Assembly: GCF_047308265.1 (NCBI RefSeq)
Contig: NZ_JBKQWY010000004.1
Coordinates: forward strand, 1-64,000
Direction: 5' to 3'
Length of the DNA stretch: 64,000 bases
From: Maricaulis sp047308265
Lineage (GTDB): Bacteria; Pseudomonadota; Alphaproteobacteria; Caulobacterales; Maricaulaceae
The notes beneath the pieces were generated by a model that was given only the letters and a program-made list of their open reading frames with translations, was not told where the DNA came from and made no database searches. Made by a program: the position numbers and the translations under genes. Numbering within the stretch: the first letter of the stretch is position 1; every line of letters starts with the position of its first letter. This document shows, in pieces, positions 1 to 11,920 of this stretch.

Positions 1-1
1 T

Positions 2-1831
2 AAGTGGTGGGCGCAGGATTTTTCCTGGGCGGGACTGGCAGTGCTCAATGAAAAAGGTGATCCGAAACACCCTTGGCAAGGCTGGTCGATCACACCGGAC
101 GGCCGGGTAATGGAGCGCGAGGATCCAGCCCTGCCCGAGGGGTCTCGCGACGCCACGCTGCAGGATTACTGGCGCTGGGATGGCACATCCTTGCGCTCGG
201 ATGACGCCCTGCTTGAAGCGGGCCTGCTGGAAGACCATGACGGCCAGCCGCGTTTTCATATCTGCCACCTGCCCGAGCACTGGAAAGACGGATCGAAAAG
301 CTGGAAGTCGGAGGCCAATTGTGACCGTTGGGACACTCTCAACGCAGAATTGGAGGTTCGGATCAACGCGGCTTCCAGAACAGAAGCTAAACGCACTGAA
401 AATTGGGAACATGATCAACTAATAGGTCCGGACCGGCGCACCCAGTTGACCGGTGGCCAAATCCGTAAGCTGCCATTCCCACAACTTCCTGCGAGAAGTT
501 CGACCAATCGAACACCGCCTCATTCGCACCAACGATCTAAGACCCAGAGCACTTATCACCTTAAAGCGGATCATGCCCTTTGGCTGACCGACGCGAACTT
601 TACAGACGCGATTTTTGCCTCTCCGGCAGACTTTAATCACACGCAGTTTTTGGGCGGGAATGCCAATTTCATCAACGCACAATTTACCGGCGGAAAAACT
701 AATTTCTACAAAGCGAAATTCTCTGGCGGTAGTGCAAACTTTTACAATGTGCGCTTTTCCGGTGGTCACGCCGATTTCTACAATGTGCAATTCTCCGGCG
801 GATACGCAGACTTCTACAACGCCCGATTCTTCGGGGGAGATGCAGACTTCCAATCCACCAGTTTCCATTACACCGCGAGGTTCGGCGGTTCTGCGGAGCA
901 GCGTGGCGCCACCGAATTCTCTGCGCCCGGCTTCCACCATCAAGTCTCCTTCCGAAAAGCGGAGTTTCAAGACACGATAGAGTTTCGCGATTGCTATTTC
1001 TCAGACAGTCCCGGAAACACTCAGTCGGCGTTCGCTGGCGCTCGCTTTCGTGAGGTCGTGGATTTGAACTCAGCCACCCGCCTTCCCCTCGACGCCTTTA
1101 ACGGCGCCGTACTGGAAAAGCCCATACTCTTGCACGCCGATGCACCACGGCGATCGGGGTTTGACGACACACGAACGGCGATCAGGGCACACATTGACGG
1201 CCTTTCCGAAAACGCGCGCAACACCCAAGCCAATGATCTCTGGGCAGCCCTGGAGGGGGGCTGCCGTACTTTGAAACGCGCCATGGCCCAGCAAGGCGAT
1301 CATCATCGCGAACAACAGTTTTTCCGCATGGAGCTGATGGCCCGGCAGAACCGACCCGTTCGATCCGACGCCTATCGCGATGGTCAGCTGACACGCTGGG
1401 ATCGCTGGGCCGCACGCGCCTATGGCGTGTTTGCCGATTATGGTGCGTCTTTCCTTCGGCCGCTGGGCTGGGTCATGGGCGGAGCGTTCGGCCTGGCGCT
1501 CGTCTATTTCTGCCTGGGCAATGGCGCGCGACTATCAAGCATGCCGGCCTTCGGGTTCGACTATGGGGGGCTGGCCCTAATCGGTCATATTCTGTCCACC
1601 GGGGCCTCTGAATCGGTCGACCTGGCCTTCCAACAAGTCTTTCGTCCGTTTTTCATCTGGGCGCCGGGATATGCTGAAACCGGAGAGGGCTGGATCCAGA
1701 CTGTGAAGGCGACCAGCCATCCCGCCTGGTGGCTGGTGATCAAGATCCTCGCCACGCTGCAGTCATTTATCTCCATTGCACTGTTATTTCTGTCCGGCCT
1801 GGCCCTGCGTCGCAAATTCCAGATCGGCTAG
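2..1831 (+). CDS. Pentapeptide-like repeat protein with C-terminal membrane segments (5' partial)
   Basis: The reading frame is open to the window's left edge, so the true start lies outside; GTG at 41 is only the first internal start. The N-terminal part is hydrophilic. From about position 653 to 868 the protein has six back-to-back 12-residue units of the form GG-x-A-(N/D)-F-x-x-(A/V)-x-F-x, a phenylalanine-based variant of pentapeptide repeats that should form a right-handed beta helix. The C-terminal third has two strongly hydrophobic segments (about positions 1460-1540 and 1725-1810), the last ending in a short basic tail. I infer a membrane-anchored repeat protein; its function is unknown. 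Codon use resembles the neighbours apart from a slightly AT-richer repeat region. It is followed by about 105 bp without a gene before pyrB. Confidence 0.75.
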   Translation, partial: KWWAQDFSWAGLAVLNEKGDPKHPWQGWSITPDGRVMEREDPALPEGSRDATLQDYWRWDGTSLRSDDALLEAGLLEDHDGQPRFHICHLPEHWKDGSKSWKSEANCDRWDTLNAELEVRINAASRTEAKRTENWEHDQLIGPDRRTQLTGGQIRKLPFPQLPARSSTNRTPPHSHQRSKTQSTYHLKADHALWLTDANFTDAIFASPADFNHTQFLGGNANFINAQFTGGKTNFYKAKFSGGSANFYNVRFSGGHADFYNVQFSGGYADFYNARFFGGDADFQSTSFHYTARFGGSAEQRGATEFSAPGFHHQVSFRKAEFQDTIEFRDCYFSDSPGNTQSAFAGARFREVVDLNSATRLPLDAFNGAVLEKPILLHADAPRRSGFDDTRTAIRAHIDGLSENARNTQANDLWAALEGGCRTLKRAMAQQGDHHREQQFFRMELMARQNRPVRSDAYRDGQLTRWDRWAARAYGVFADYGASFLRPLGWVMGGAFGLALVYFCLGNGARLSSMPAFGFDYGGLALIGHILSTGASESVDLAFQQVFRPFFIWAPGYAETGEGWIQTVKATSHPAWWLVIKILATLQSFISIALLFLSGLALRRKFQIG

Positions 1832-1936
1832 GGCACACTTGCGCGCGAGGCCGACGCCGCCTATACCGCCGCAAACCGATATCGGGGCCGGTCGGTGCGC
1901 TGCACAGACGCCCGTGAAGCATGATTGGGAGACCGG

Positions 1937-2905
1937 ATGAGCCGCGCGGCCTTCTCCTACGATTTTCCCCACCGCCACCTGATCTCGGTGGCCGATCTCA
2001 ATCCCGTTGACATTTCCATCCTGTTTGAACGTGCAGCGCACTGGCGCAGCGTGAACCAGACCACGCGGAAAACCTCCGATGCGCTGGCCGGGATGACGGT
2101 GCTCAACCTGTTCTTCGAAAACTCGACCCGCACCCAGGGCAGTTTCGAAATGGCGGCCAAACGCCTGGGCGCGGATGTGGTGAATTTTGCGATCCAGCAC
2201 TCCTCCGCCAAAAAGGGAGAGAGCCTGGCCGATACCGCCCGCAATCTGGCCGCCATGCAGCCCGATATCATGGTGGTGCGTCACACCGCCACCGGCGCAC
2301 CGGCCTATCTGGCGGACAAGACCGGCCTGTCGGTGGTCAATGCCGGTGATGGCATGCATGAACACCCGACCCAGGCCCTGCTCGACAGTTTCACCCTGCA
2401 TCGGCGCTGGGGTTCGGTCGGCGGGCATCGCATCCTGATTGTCGGCGATATCCTGCATTCACGGGTGGCGCGCTCGAATATCGGCTTGCTCAATATTCTC
2501 GGAGCCGAAATCCGCCTGTGTGCCCCGCCTACCCTGTTGCCGATGGATGTGGACCAATGGGGTGTGGACGTGTTCCACGATCTTGATGCAGCGCTGGAGG
2601 GCTGTGATGCGGTCATGGCGCTGCGCCAGCAAAAAGAACGCATGTCCGGCGGGTTTGTGCCGTCAGGCCGCGAGTTTTTCCACCTGTTCGGACTCAGTCA
2701 TGAACGGCTGGAACGCGCCAGACCCGGCTGTCTCGTGATGCATCCCGGTCCGATGAATCGCGGTGTGGAGATCCATTCCAAACTCGCCGATGACCCGGAG
2801 CGCAGCGTCATTCTCGACCAGGTCGAAAACGGTGTGGCCCTGCGCATGGCCGTGCTGGAACAGATAGGCGGGGTGCTCCGCCGCGATGCGGGAGAGGACC
2901 AATGA
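1937..2905 (+). CDS. pyrB: Aspartate carbamoyltransferase catalytic subunit
   Basis: Catalyses carbamoyl phosphate plus L-aspartate to N-carbamoyl-L-aspartate, the committed step of pyrimidine synthesis, in the cytoplasm. With ATG 1937 the protein is 322 residues, normal for the family. The carbamoyl phosphate loop S-T-R-T is at residues 63-66, the mobile-loop lysines K-K-G-E-S about 92-96, H-P-T-Q at 143-146, and H-P-G-P-M-N-R near the C-terminus. A TTG at 1925 is in frame but would add only four residues; ATG preceded by a GGGAG-like site is preferred. The stop overlaps the next start (ATGA at 2902-2905), so the pair is translationally coupled. Class A-type ATCases form dodecamers with a dihydroorotase-like partner, and the next gene fits that role. 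Confidence 0.97.
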   Translation: MSRAAFSYDFPHRHLISVADLNPVDISILFERAAHWRSVNQTTRKTSDALAGMTVLNLFFENSTRTQGSFEMAAKRLGADVVNFAIQHSSAKKGESLADTARNLAAMQPDIMVVRHTATGAPAYLADKTGLSVVNAGDGMHEHPTQALLDSFTLHRRWGSVGGHRILIVGDILHSRVARSNIGLLNILGAEIRLCAPPTLLPMDVDQWGVDVFHDLDAALEGCDAVMALRQQKERMSGGFVPSGREFFHLFGLSHERLERARPGCLVMHPGPMNRGVEIHSKLADDPERSVILDQVENGVALRMAVLEQIGGVLRRDAGEDQ

Positions 2906-4185
2906 GCCAGGCCCTGGCCATCATCAATGCCCGCCTGGTTGATCCGGCGACCGAGTTTGACGGTCCCGGCGGCGTGCGTATCGAAAATGGCGTGATCGCC
3001 GATTGGGGTGAGCAGATCGAAACGACCGATCTCGACACGGTCATCGATGCGCGCGGCCGTATTCTGGCCCCCGCCCTGATCGATCTGCGCACGGCCATTG
3101 AGCCGGGCTTCACACCCGATGGTGAAACCGCCTCTCACCTGGCAGCAGCTGCGGCGGCCGGCGGGGTGGGTACGGTGGTGATCGCGCCCAATGCGCTCAC
3201 CCCCCAGGATGCCCCCGGTCCGCTGAAGGCCCAGGCCGCAGGTCTGGCCCAACAGCGTGTGCGCATGATGCTCGCGGGCGGCGCGACCGTGGCGCTTGAG
3301 GGCGAGGCCATGGCCGAGCTGGGCCTGCAAAACCAGGTGGGTCTGGCCTATTACAGCTGCGGCGATGCGCCCATTGGCGATGCGCGCACCTTCCGCCGGA
3401 TTTTGAGCTATGCCAGCCAGTTCGACCACTGGGTCGCCGCGCGCCCGGCCGATGCGCATCTCAGTGCCGGCGCCATCGCGGTCGAGAGCGACTGGTCGGC
3501 CCGCATGGGTCTGCCCGCCGAACCGGCCATCGCCGAACGCATGGCGATTGAACGCGATGCCAGCCTGGCGGAATTATCCGGTGGCAAGCTTCTGGTCGAT
3601 CGGGTTTCAACGCGGTCCGGCCTCGATGCCCTGCGCCATGTCCGATGCCGGGATATCGATATTGCCGCCATGGCCTCGATCGCCCATCTCGTGCTCAACG
3701 AGATCGATGCGGCGAGCCTGGACGGCAATCTGCGCATCACCCCGCCCTTGCGGACCGAGGATGATCGCCTCGCTTTAATCGAGGCCGTCGCGGCCGGTGA
3801 GATCCAGGCCCTTGTCTCCGATCACCGTCCGACCCCATTTGATGACAAGGGCGAACCTTTTGCCATGGCGGCTCCGGGCACGCTGGCGGTGGAAATCCTA
3901 CTCGCGGCGCTGCTAGGACGGGTGCATGACGAGGAACTCAGTCTGGTTGAGGCGCTTCGCCCGGTGACCAGCGGTCCGGCAGACCTTCTGGGCCTGGAAC
4001 AGGGCCGGTTGGCGGTCGGTGCACCGGCAGATCTCGTTCTGATCGATGGCGACAGGCCCTGGGTCTGTGACCCGAAAAACTTTCGTTCTGCCAGAGGCAA
4101 TTGCGCGTGGACGGGTCGTCGCATGACGGGTCAGGCCTTGCAAACCCTCGTCGACGGGATCACAATTCACAACTCTGAGGTGTAG
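2902..4185 (+). CDS. pyrX: Non-catalytic dihydroorotase-like subunit (PyrC'/PyrX type)
   Basis: Full-length 427-residue dihydroorotase-fold protein coupled to pyrB by a 4-bp overlap. Active dihydroorotases bind zinc through a D-x-H-x-H motif after the first strand; here the matching segment is D61-L-R-T-A-I-E-P-G-F, so both histidines are replaced (Arg63, Ala65). The histidine expected before V-S-T is Arg234, and the T-P-H-H segment is absent. Only the late S-D-H (306-308), matching the catalytic aspartate region, is kept. I infer a structural partner that stabilises the ATCase holoenzyme, as known for Pseudomonas PyrB-PyrC'. The lack of gaps or stops argues against a decaying pseudogene. Many annotation pipelines would call it simply pyrC. 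Confidence 0.88.
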   Translation: MSQALAIINARLVDPATEFDGPGGVRIENGVIADWGEQIETTDLDTVIDARGRILAPALIDLRTAIEPGFTPDGETASHLAAAAAAGGVGTVVIAPNALTPQDAPGPLKAQAAGLAQQRVRMMLAGGATVALEGEAMAELGLQNQVGLAYYSCGDAPIGDARTFRRILSYASQFDHWVAARPADAHLSAGAIAVESDWSARMGLPAEPAIAERMAIERDASLAELSGGKLLVDRVSTRSGLDALRHVRCRDIDIAAMASIAHLVLNEIDAASLDGNLRITPPLRTEDDRLALIEAVAAGEIQALVSDHRPTPFDDKGEPFAMAAPGTLAVEILLAALLGRVHDEELSLVEALRPVTSGPADLLGLEQGRLAVGAPADLVLIDGDRPWVCDPKNFRSARGNCAWTGRRMTGQALQTLVDGITIHNSEV

Positions 4186-4188
4186 CGT

Positions 4189-4878
4189 ATGTCCTATGGT
4201 CTCCTGATCCTCGCCGCGTTGGGCGGTTACCTGCTCGGTTCGATTCCGTTCGGCCTGGTGCTGACCCGTCTGGCCGGACTCGGGGATATTCGCGAGATCG
4301 GCTCGGGCAATATCGGTGCAACCAATGTCTTGCGGACGGGCCGCAAAGACCTGGCCGCCGCGACACTGGTCCTCGATGCCGGCAAGGCCGGAATGGCCGC
4401 GCTCATCTTCACCTACACGCTGGGCACCCAGGCCGGGCTGATCGCCGGTGCGGCCGCCTTTTTCGGGCATTGTTATCCGGTCTGGCTGGGGTTCAAGGGC
4501 GGCAAGGGTGTTGCCACCTTCATCGGTACGCTGCTGGCCGTGCACTGGCCGATGGGTCTGGCCGCGATTGCGACCTGGCTGATCATGGCGGCTATCTTCC
4601 GCATCTCCTCGCTCAGCGCGCTGGTGGCCGCCCTCACCGCTCCGATCTTCGCCTTTGCGCTCGGCCGGGTGGATGTCGCCCTCATGGCCATCTTCCTGGC
4701 GGTGCTGATCTATTGGCGCCACCGCGAGAATATCCGCCGCATCCTGGCCGGCGAGGAACCCCGTATCGGAGGCAAGAAAACCTCGAAATCGCAGACCGGT
4801 ACGCAAGCCGATCCGGAAACTGAGTCGCACCCCGGCACACCCGCCCCGGGTGATGACACACCTCACGGAGACACGTGA
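4189..4878 (+). CDS. plsY: Glycerol-3-phosphate acyltransferase PlsY
   Basis: Inner-membrane enzyme that transfers an acyl group from acyl-phosphate to glycerol-3-phosphate, the first step of phospholipid synthesis. The 229-residue protein begins with a hydrophobic helix ending in G-S-I-P-F-G, then has the PlsY signature G-S-G-N-I-G-A-T-N-V-L-R-T-G and the second motif F-K-G-G-K-G-V-A-T near residues 102-110, with about five membrane segments. A hydrophilic tail of roughly 35 residues rich in Thr, Pro and Gly extends beyond the usual end. It starts 3 bp after the pyrX stop and overlaps dprA by 4 bp, so all may be read from one transcript. Confidence 0.95.
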   Translation: MSYGLLILAALGGYLLGSIPFGLVLTRLAGLGDIREIGSGNIGATNVLRTGRKDLAAATLVLDAGKAGMAALIFTYTLGTQAGLIAGAAAFFGHCYPVWLGFKGGKGVATFIGTLLAVHWPMGLAAIATWLIMAAIFRISSLSALVAALTAPIFAFALGRVDVALMAIFLAVLIYWRHRENIRRILAGEEPRIGGKKTSKSQTGTQADPETESHPGTPAPGDDTPHGDT

Positions 4879-6071
4879 CCCCGCCGGCCCCCGATCCTCA
4901 CACACGACGCGCCTGGCTTCGCCTGGCGCGGTCGAGAGGCTTGGGCGCGACCGGCCTGGCCCGGCTTGTTGAACGCCATCGCGACCCGCTTGACGCGCTA
5001 GATTATCTGCATGCTCACCTCGATACCGCGCCGTTCGCTCGCGTTAGCCTGGCCAGCGAGGCCGAGGTCCTCGCCGAAATGGACACCGTGGAGCGTTTGG
5101 GCCTGCACCTCCTCTTGAGCTGTGACCCGCAGTTTCCACAGGCTCTGTCCGTTTTGTCTCCTCCGCCCCCGGTCATCCTCGCAGCCGGTGATCTCTGCCT
5201 GCTCGACCGTCCGGTGTGTGCCCTGGTGGGATCAAGAAACGCCTCCTCGGCGGGGCTGGGCCTGGCACGCCATTTCGCGTCGACGCTGGGACAAAACGGC
5301 TGGGTCACGGTGTCTGGCCTGGCGCGCGGCATCGATGGCGCCGTGCATCACGCTTCGCTCGATACAGGCACGATTGCCGTTGTTGCCGGTGGGCTCGACC
5401 ACATCTACCCGCCCGAACATGCCGAGCTCCACGAGGCTATCGCCCATAAAGGCCTCATCCTGTCGGAACGCCGACTGGGCACTATCCCCCGGGCACAGGA
5501 TTTTCCCCGGCGCAATCGCCTGATCTCCGGTCTCGCCCTGGGCACGCTGGTGGTCGAAGCGGCGGAACGATCCGGCTCACTCATCACGGCCCGGCTGGCG
5601 GCCGAACAGGGGCGCGAAGTGATGGCCATACCCGGTTCGCCACTGGATCCCCGATCAAAAGGCACCAACCGCCTGCTGCGAGATGGCGCCCAGCTGGTGG
5701 ACTGCCCCGAGGATGTCATCGAGATCCTGTCGCGCGCTCACCCACCCGCACCCCAGGTGCGTGAGACGGCGCCTGCAGACCTGTTTGACGATCCGGATCC
5801 CGAGGCTGCGGCAGACGATCCCCATCCCGCAACGATGCCCGACGAAGAAAAAATTGCAGACGATACACTTGAAACCCGTTTGCAGACCCTGTTGTCGAGC
5901 GCGCCCACCCCTTTGGATCAACTCATTCGCGATAGCGGTTTTCCGGCCTCTAACGTTATGGCATTGCTACAGGAATGGTCTCTGACGGGGCGGGTAGAAA
6001 CCCTGCCGGGCGGTCGGGTCAGAGCCAGCGCGGCATCGCCCGTCTCCGGCCTGCCTCAAGAGGCCTCATAA
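4875..6071 (+). CDS. dprA: DNA processing protein DprA/Smf
   Basis: Loads RecA on incoming single-stranded DNA during natural transformation; widely present also in species not known to be competent. The 398-residue protein has an N-terminal helical (SAM-like) region, the central Rossmann domain with A-L-V-G-S-R-N at about residue 115 followed by V-S-G-L-A-R-G-I-D-G-A-V-H, the F-P-R-R-N-R-L-I-S-G-L motif and S-G-S-L-I-T-A-R. An acidic linker leads to a C-terminal winged-helix domain (about residues 335-385). The GTG start at 4875 overlaps the plsY stop by 4 bp and has GGAG upstream. The plsY-dprA-topA order is common in alphaproteobacteria. Confidence 0.95.
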   Translation: MTPPAPDPHTRRAWLRLARSRGLGATGLARLVERHRDPLDALDYLHAHLDTAPFARVSLASEAEVLAEMDTVERLGLHLLLSCDPQFPQALSVLSPPPPVILAAGDLCLLDRPVCALVGSRNASSAGLGLARHFASTLGQNGWVTVSGLARGIDGAVHHASLDTGTIAVVAGGLDHIYPPEHAELHEAIAHKGLILSERRLGTIPRAQDFPRRNRLISGLALGTLVVEAAERSGSLITARLAAEQGREVMAIPGSPLDPRSKGTNRLLRDGAQLVDCPEDVIEILSRAHPPAPQVRETAPADLFDDPDPEAAADDPHPATMPDEEKIADDTLETRLQTLLSSAPTPLDQLIRDSGFPASNVMALLQEWSLTGRVETLPGGRVRASAASPVSGLPQEAS

Positions 6072-6129
6072 CACTGTGATCCACGCCTCGCCTGCCACAG
6101 CACCATTGACAGATTTGGGGGGCTCGCAC

Positions 6130-6163
6130 ACTTTCCGGCGCCTTGACCCCCGTCCCGGAAAGT
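6130..6163 (+). promoter_or_regulatory. Hairpin just upstream of the topA start
   Basis: A perfect 9-bp inverted repeat, actttccgg at 6130-6138 and ccggaaagt at 6155-6163, with a 16-base loop, ends 7 bases before the topA ATG. It has no T-run, so it is unlikely to be a terminator for dprA. It could lower access to the topA ribosome-binding site. A role is inference only. Confidence 0.35.
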
Positions 6164-6170
6164 CCGTGAG

Positions 6171-8885
<2,715 letters not shown>

Positions 8886-8890
8886 TACGG

Positions 8891-11170
8891 GTGACCGGGT
8901 CAGACAATTCGTTCAGCCCGGTCAATCGGGATGACATCCTCAACGTGATCCGCGACATGCCCGGCCAGCTGGGCAAGCGCGAGATTGCACGCGAACTCGG
9001 CCTGCGAGGCGGAGATCGCAAGCTGGAACTGAAGACCCTGTTGAGCGCCATGGAAGATGACGGCCTGATCGCACGCGATCGCGGTCGGCGTTATGTCCTG
9101 GCCGGCGCCCTGCCCGCGGTCACCGTTGTCGAGATCACGGATCGCGACAATGATGGTGAATTGCTGGCCCAGCCGGTCCGCCATGATCATGACAGTCCGA
9201 TCATCCGTCTCGCGCCGGGCGAAGGCGCGGGCGGGCGCGGTCAGACCGCTCTGGGCATTGGGGACAAGGCGCTCGTCAAGCTGAAGCCGGATGGTGAAGG
9301 CGGGTATGAGGCTCGCCTGATGAAGCGCCTGGGACAAAGCGCCCACAAACTCCTGTGTGTCCTTTACAAACCACGTTCGGGTCCACCGCGCCTGGCGCCT
9401 GTGGACCGTCGCAGCCGCCATGACCTGGTCCCCGCCCGCGGGGAGGCCGAGAAGGCCCGCGATGGCGACCTGGTTCTGTGTCGCCTGGTCAAGGAGCGCC
9501 GCCATGTCGCCAAAATGGCCGAGATTGTCGAAGTTGTCGGTAGCGCTGACAATCCCAGTGCCGGCTCCCTGATTGCCGTACATTCGCACGGCGTACCTGA
9601 TGGCTTTTCTGATGGCGAACTCGATTTCGTCAAGGCCCTCAAACCGGCCAAACAGGGCCAGCGCGAGGACCTGCGCAAAATCCCGCTGATCACCATCGAC
9701 CCCGACGATGCCCGCGATCATGATGACGCGGTCTGGGCAGCCCCGGACGAGGATCCGGCCAATGCAGGTGGCTGGATCACCATGGTCGCCATTGCCGATG
9801 TCGCGGCCTATGTGGCGCCGGGCTCCGTGCTCGATCGCGGTGCCTATAAACGCGGCAACTCGGTCTATCTGCCCGACCGGGTTATTCCCATGCTGCCCGA
9901 ACGCCTGTCCAATGATCTGTGCTCCCTGCGCGAGAAAGAAGACCGGCCCTGTTTCGCCGTGCGCATGGTGTTTGACAAAAACGGCACGAAACGTTCGCAC
10001 ACCTTCCTGCGCGGCTGGATGCGCTCGGCCGCCAAGCTCTCCTACACCCAGGCTCAAAAAGCGATTGATAGTGAGGGCGATGCGGTGGCCAATGCATTGC
10101 TGGATGACGTGCTGAAACCGCTCTGGGGTGCGTATGAGGCCCTGTCCAAGGCCCGGGCTGCCCGTGAGCCACTCGAAATCGACGCACCGGAACGCAAGGT
10201 CCGCGTCGGCGAGGATGGCAAGGTCAAAGCCATTGAAGTGCGCGAACGTTTTGATGCGCACAAGCTGATCGAAGAATTCATGATCCAGGCCAATGTCTGT
10301 GCGGCCGAGAGCCTGGAAGCCAAGAAGGCGCCGCTGATCTATCGTGTGCACGAACAACCCTCCCGCGAGAAAATTGACGGGCTGGCGGATTTCCTGCCCA
10401 CGGTCGGGCTGAAATGGGCCCGCGGCGAAGCGCCCCGCACGGGTCGCTTTAACCGGCTCCTGTCCCAGGCACACGGCACGGAACACTATGAAACGGTCAA
10501 TGAGGTCGTGCTGCGCAGCCAGAGCCAGGCCGTTTACGATCCCGATAATCAGGGGCATTTCGGCCTCAATCTCGACCGCTACGCCCACTTCACCTCGCCC
10601 ATTCGTCGTTATGCCGACCTGACCGTACACCGGGCCCTGATCCGTGCGCTCAAGCTGGGCGATGACGGGCAGAGCGATGAGGAACGCAGCCGCCTGGATG
10701 TGATCGCTGACGAGATCACCCAGTCGGAGCGTCGCGCCATGGCAGCCGAACGTGATGCGGTGGATCGCTATATCGCCAGCTTCCTGGCCGATCGTGTCGG
10801 GGCCATTTTTGAGGGACGCATTACTGGTGTGACCCGGTTTGGTGCGTTTATCCGCTTGAGCGAAACCGGAGCGGACGGTCTCGTGCCTATCAGCGAGCTG
10901 GGCGCCGAACGCTTCTATCATGATGAAGAAGCCCATGCCCTGATCGGTGAAGCCAGTGGCGATACCTATCGTCTCGGCATGAACGTCAAGGTGCGTCTGG
11001 AAGAAGCCACTCCGATCACGGGCGGATTACTGCTGTCCATCCAGTCGAAACCGGAAAAGGGACGTCCGCCGGGACGCAAGACCCGGGCACGCGCCCGCGC
11101 GAAGACCTTCAGCGAACGACAAAAACGCGGTGGATCACGCGGTGGCGGACGTGGACGGCGGCGGCGCTGA
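8891..11170 (+). CDS. rnr: Ribonuclease R
   Basis: Processive 3'-5' exoribonuclease of the RNase II family that degrades structured RNA. It has an N-terminal helix-turn-helix-like domain, cold-shock domains, the RNB catalytic core with D-P-D-D-A-R-D-H-D-D at residues 270-279 (metal-binding aspartates), an S1 domain near 635-715 and an Arg/Gly/Lys-rich tail. The frame also offers TTG at 8882, which overlaps the topA stop, but GTG 8891 has GAGG 10 bases upstream whereas TTG has almost no spacing, so GTG is chosen (759 residues). Co-transcription with topA is likely. Confidence 0.94.
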   Translation: MTGSDNSFSPVNRDDILNVIRDMPGQLGKREIARELGLRGGDRKLELKTLLSAMEDDGLIARDRGRRYVLAGALPAVTVVEITDRDNDGELLAQPVRHDHDSPIIRLAPGEGAGGRGQTALGIGDKALVKLKPDGEGGYEARLMKRLGQSAHKLLCVLYKPRSGPPRLAPVDRRSRHDLVPARGEAEKARDGDLVLCRLVKERRHVAKMAEIVEVVGSADNPSAGSLIAVHSHGVPDGFSDGELDFVKALKPAKQGQREDLRKIPLITIDPDDARDHDDAVWAAPDEDPANAGGWITMVAIADVAAYVAPGSVLDRGAYKRGNSVYLPDRVIPMLPERLSNDLCSLREKEDRPCFAVRMVFDKNGTKRSHTFLRGWMRSAAKLSYTQAQKAIDSEGDAVANALLDDVLKPLWGAYEALSKARAAREPLEIDAPERKVRVGEDGKVKAIEVRERFDAHKLIEEFMIQANVCAAESLEAKKAPLIYRVHEQPSREKIDGLADFLPTVGLKWARGEAPRTGRFNRLLSQAHGTEHYETVNEVVLRSQSQAVYDPDNQGHFGLNLDRYAHFTSPIRRYADLTVHRALIRALKLGDDGQSDEERSRLDVIADEITQSERRAMAAERDAVDRYIASFLADRVGAIFEGRITGVTRFGAFIRLSETGADGLVPISELGAERFYHDEEAHALIGEASGDTYRLGMNVKVRLEEATPITGGLLLSIQSKPEKGRPPGRKTRARARAKTFSERQKRGGSRGGGRGRRRR

Positions 11171-11187
11171 CCCGCTAGAAGAAGGGC

Positions 11188-11859
11188 ATGACGGATTCGA
11201 CCCCTGCCCCGTATCTGCGCCCGCGCCTGGCGGCTTCGCTGATCCTCACTCGCACACACAGCACCGGCATGGATGTCTTGATGGGACGACGATCGGCCCG
11301 CCATGTTTTCATGCCCAATAAATATGTCTTCCCGGGCGGACGAGTAGACCGCGCCGATCACACCGCACCGCTCGCGGCAGACCTGTCCGAGGATGTGCGC
11401 ACCGCCATGACGCGTGTCATTCCGGAGAACCGCGCGCGAGCCGCAGCCGTTGCTGCCGTCCGTGAAACCGCCGAGGAGACCGGTCTGTTCATTGCGCGCA
11501 CGGGCGCATTTCGCTCGCGTCACGCCAACTGGCAGCCCTTCAGACGCGAAGGCCTTGCACCTGACCTGTCCGGGCTCCAGCTGATCACCCGGGCTGTGAC
11601 ACCGCCCGGCCGTACGCGACGTTTTGATACCTGGTTCTTTACCGCCGATGCGTCTGCGCTCGCGGATGAGCGGGCCCCCACACCCAGTTCGGAACTGGAA
11701 GATGTGCGCTGGGTGCCGCTCGAGGAGGCCAGAACGCTCGACCTGCCCATGGTGACCCATTTTGTGCTCAGCGAGCTGGACCGTGTGACACCCCCGGAAC
11801 CCCAGCCCGTGCGCTGGATGAGAGCGGTACGTGGACACATGGTCGTCGACCCGATCTGA
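11188..11859 (+). CDS. Nudix hydrolase
   Basis: A 223-residue cytoplasmic protein that should hydrolyse a nucleoside diphosphate linked to another group. The sequence N-K-Y-V-F-P-G-G-R lies before a Nudix box whose core is A-A-V-R-E-T-A-E-E-T-G, with the R-E-x-x-E-E-x-G metal-binding residues intact. The box is separated from the F-P-G-G motif by an insertion of about 40 residues, as in the NUDT19/CoA-pyrophosphatase-like branch; the substrate is not predictable from this. It begins 17 bp after rnr on the same strand. Confidence 0.88.
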   Translation: MTDSTPAPYLRPRLAASLILTRTHSTGMDVLMGRRSARHVFMPNKYVFPGGRVDRADHTAPLAADLSEDVRTAMTRVIPENRARAAAVAAVRETAEETGLFIARTGAFRSRHANWQPFRREGLAPDLSGLQLITRAVTPPGRTRRFDTWFFTADASALADERAPTPSSELEDVRWVPLEEARTLDLPMVTHFVLSELDRVTPPEPQPVRWMRAVRGHMVVDPI

Positions 11860-11920
11860 ACGCACGCCGCCAAAGATACCCAATCCACGCGACGGCGTGC
11901 TCCAATCAGGCTAAAATCTA

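Noticed and set aside
2902..4185. Active dihydroorotase (pyrC)
   Set aside because: Both histidines of the D-x-H-x-H zinc motif and the later histidines are replaced, so a catalytic role is unlikely.
8900..10936. A 678-codon open frame on the minus strand
   Set aside because: Fully antisense to rnr, which shows family motifs throughout.
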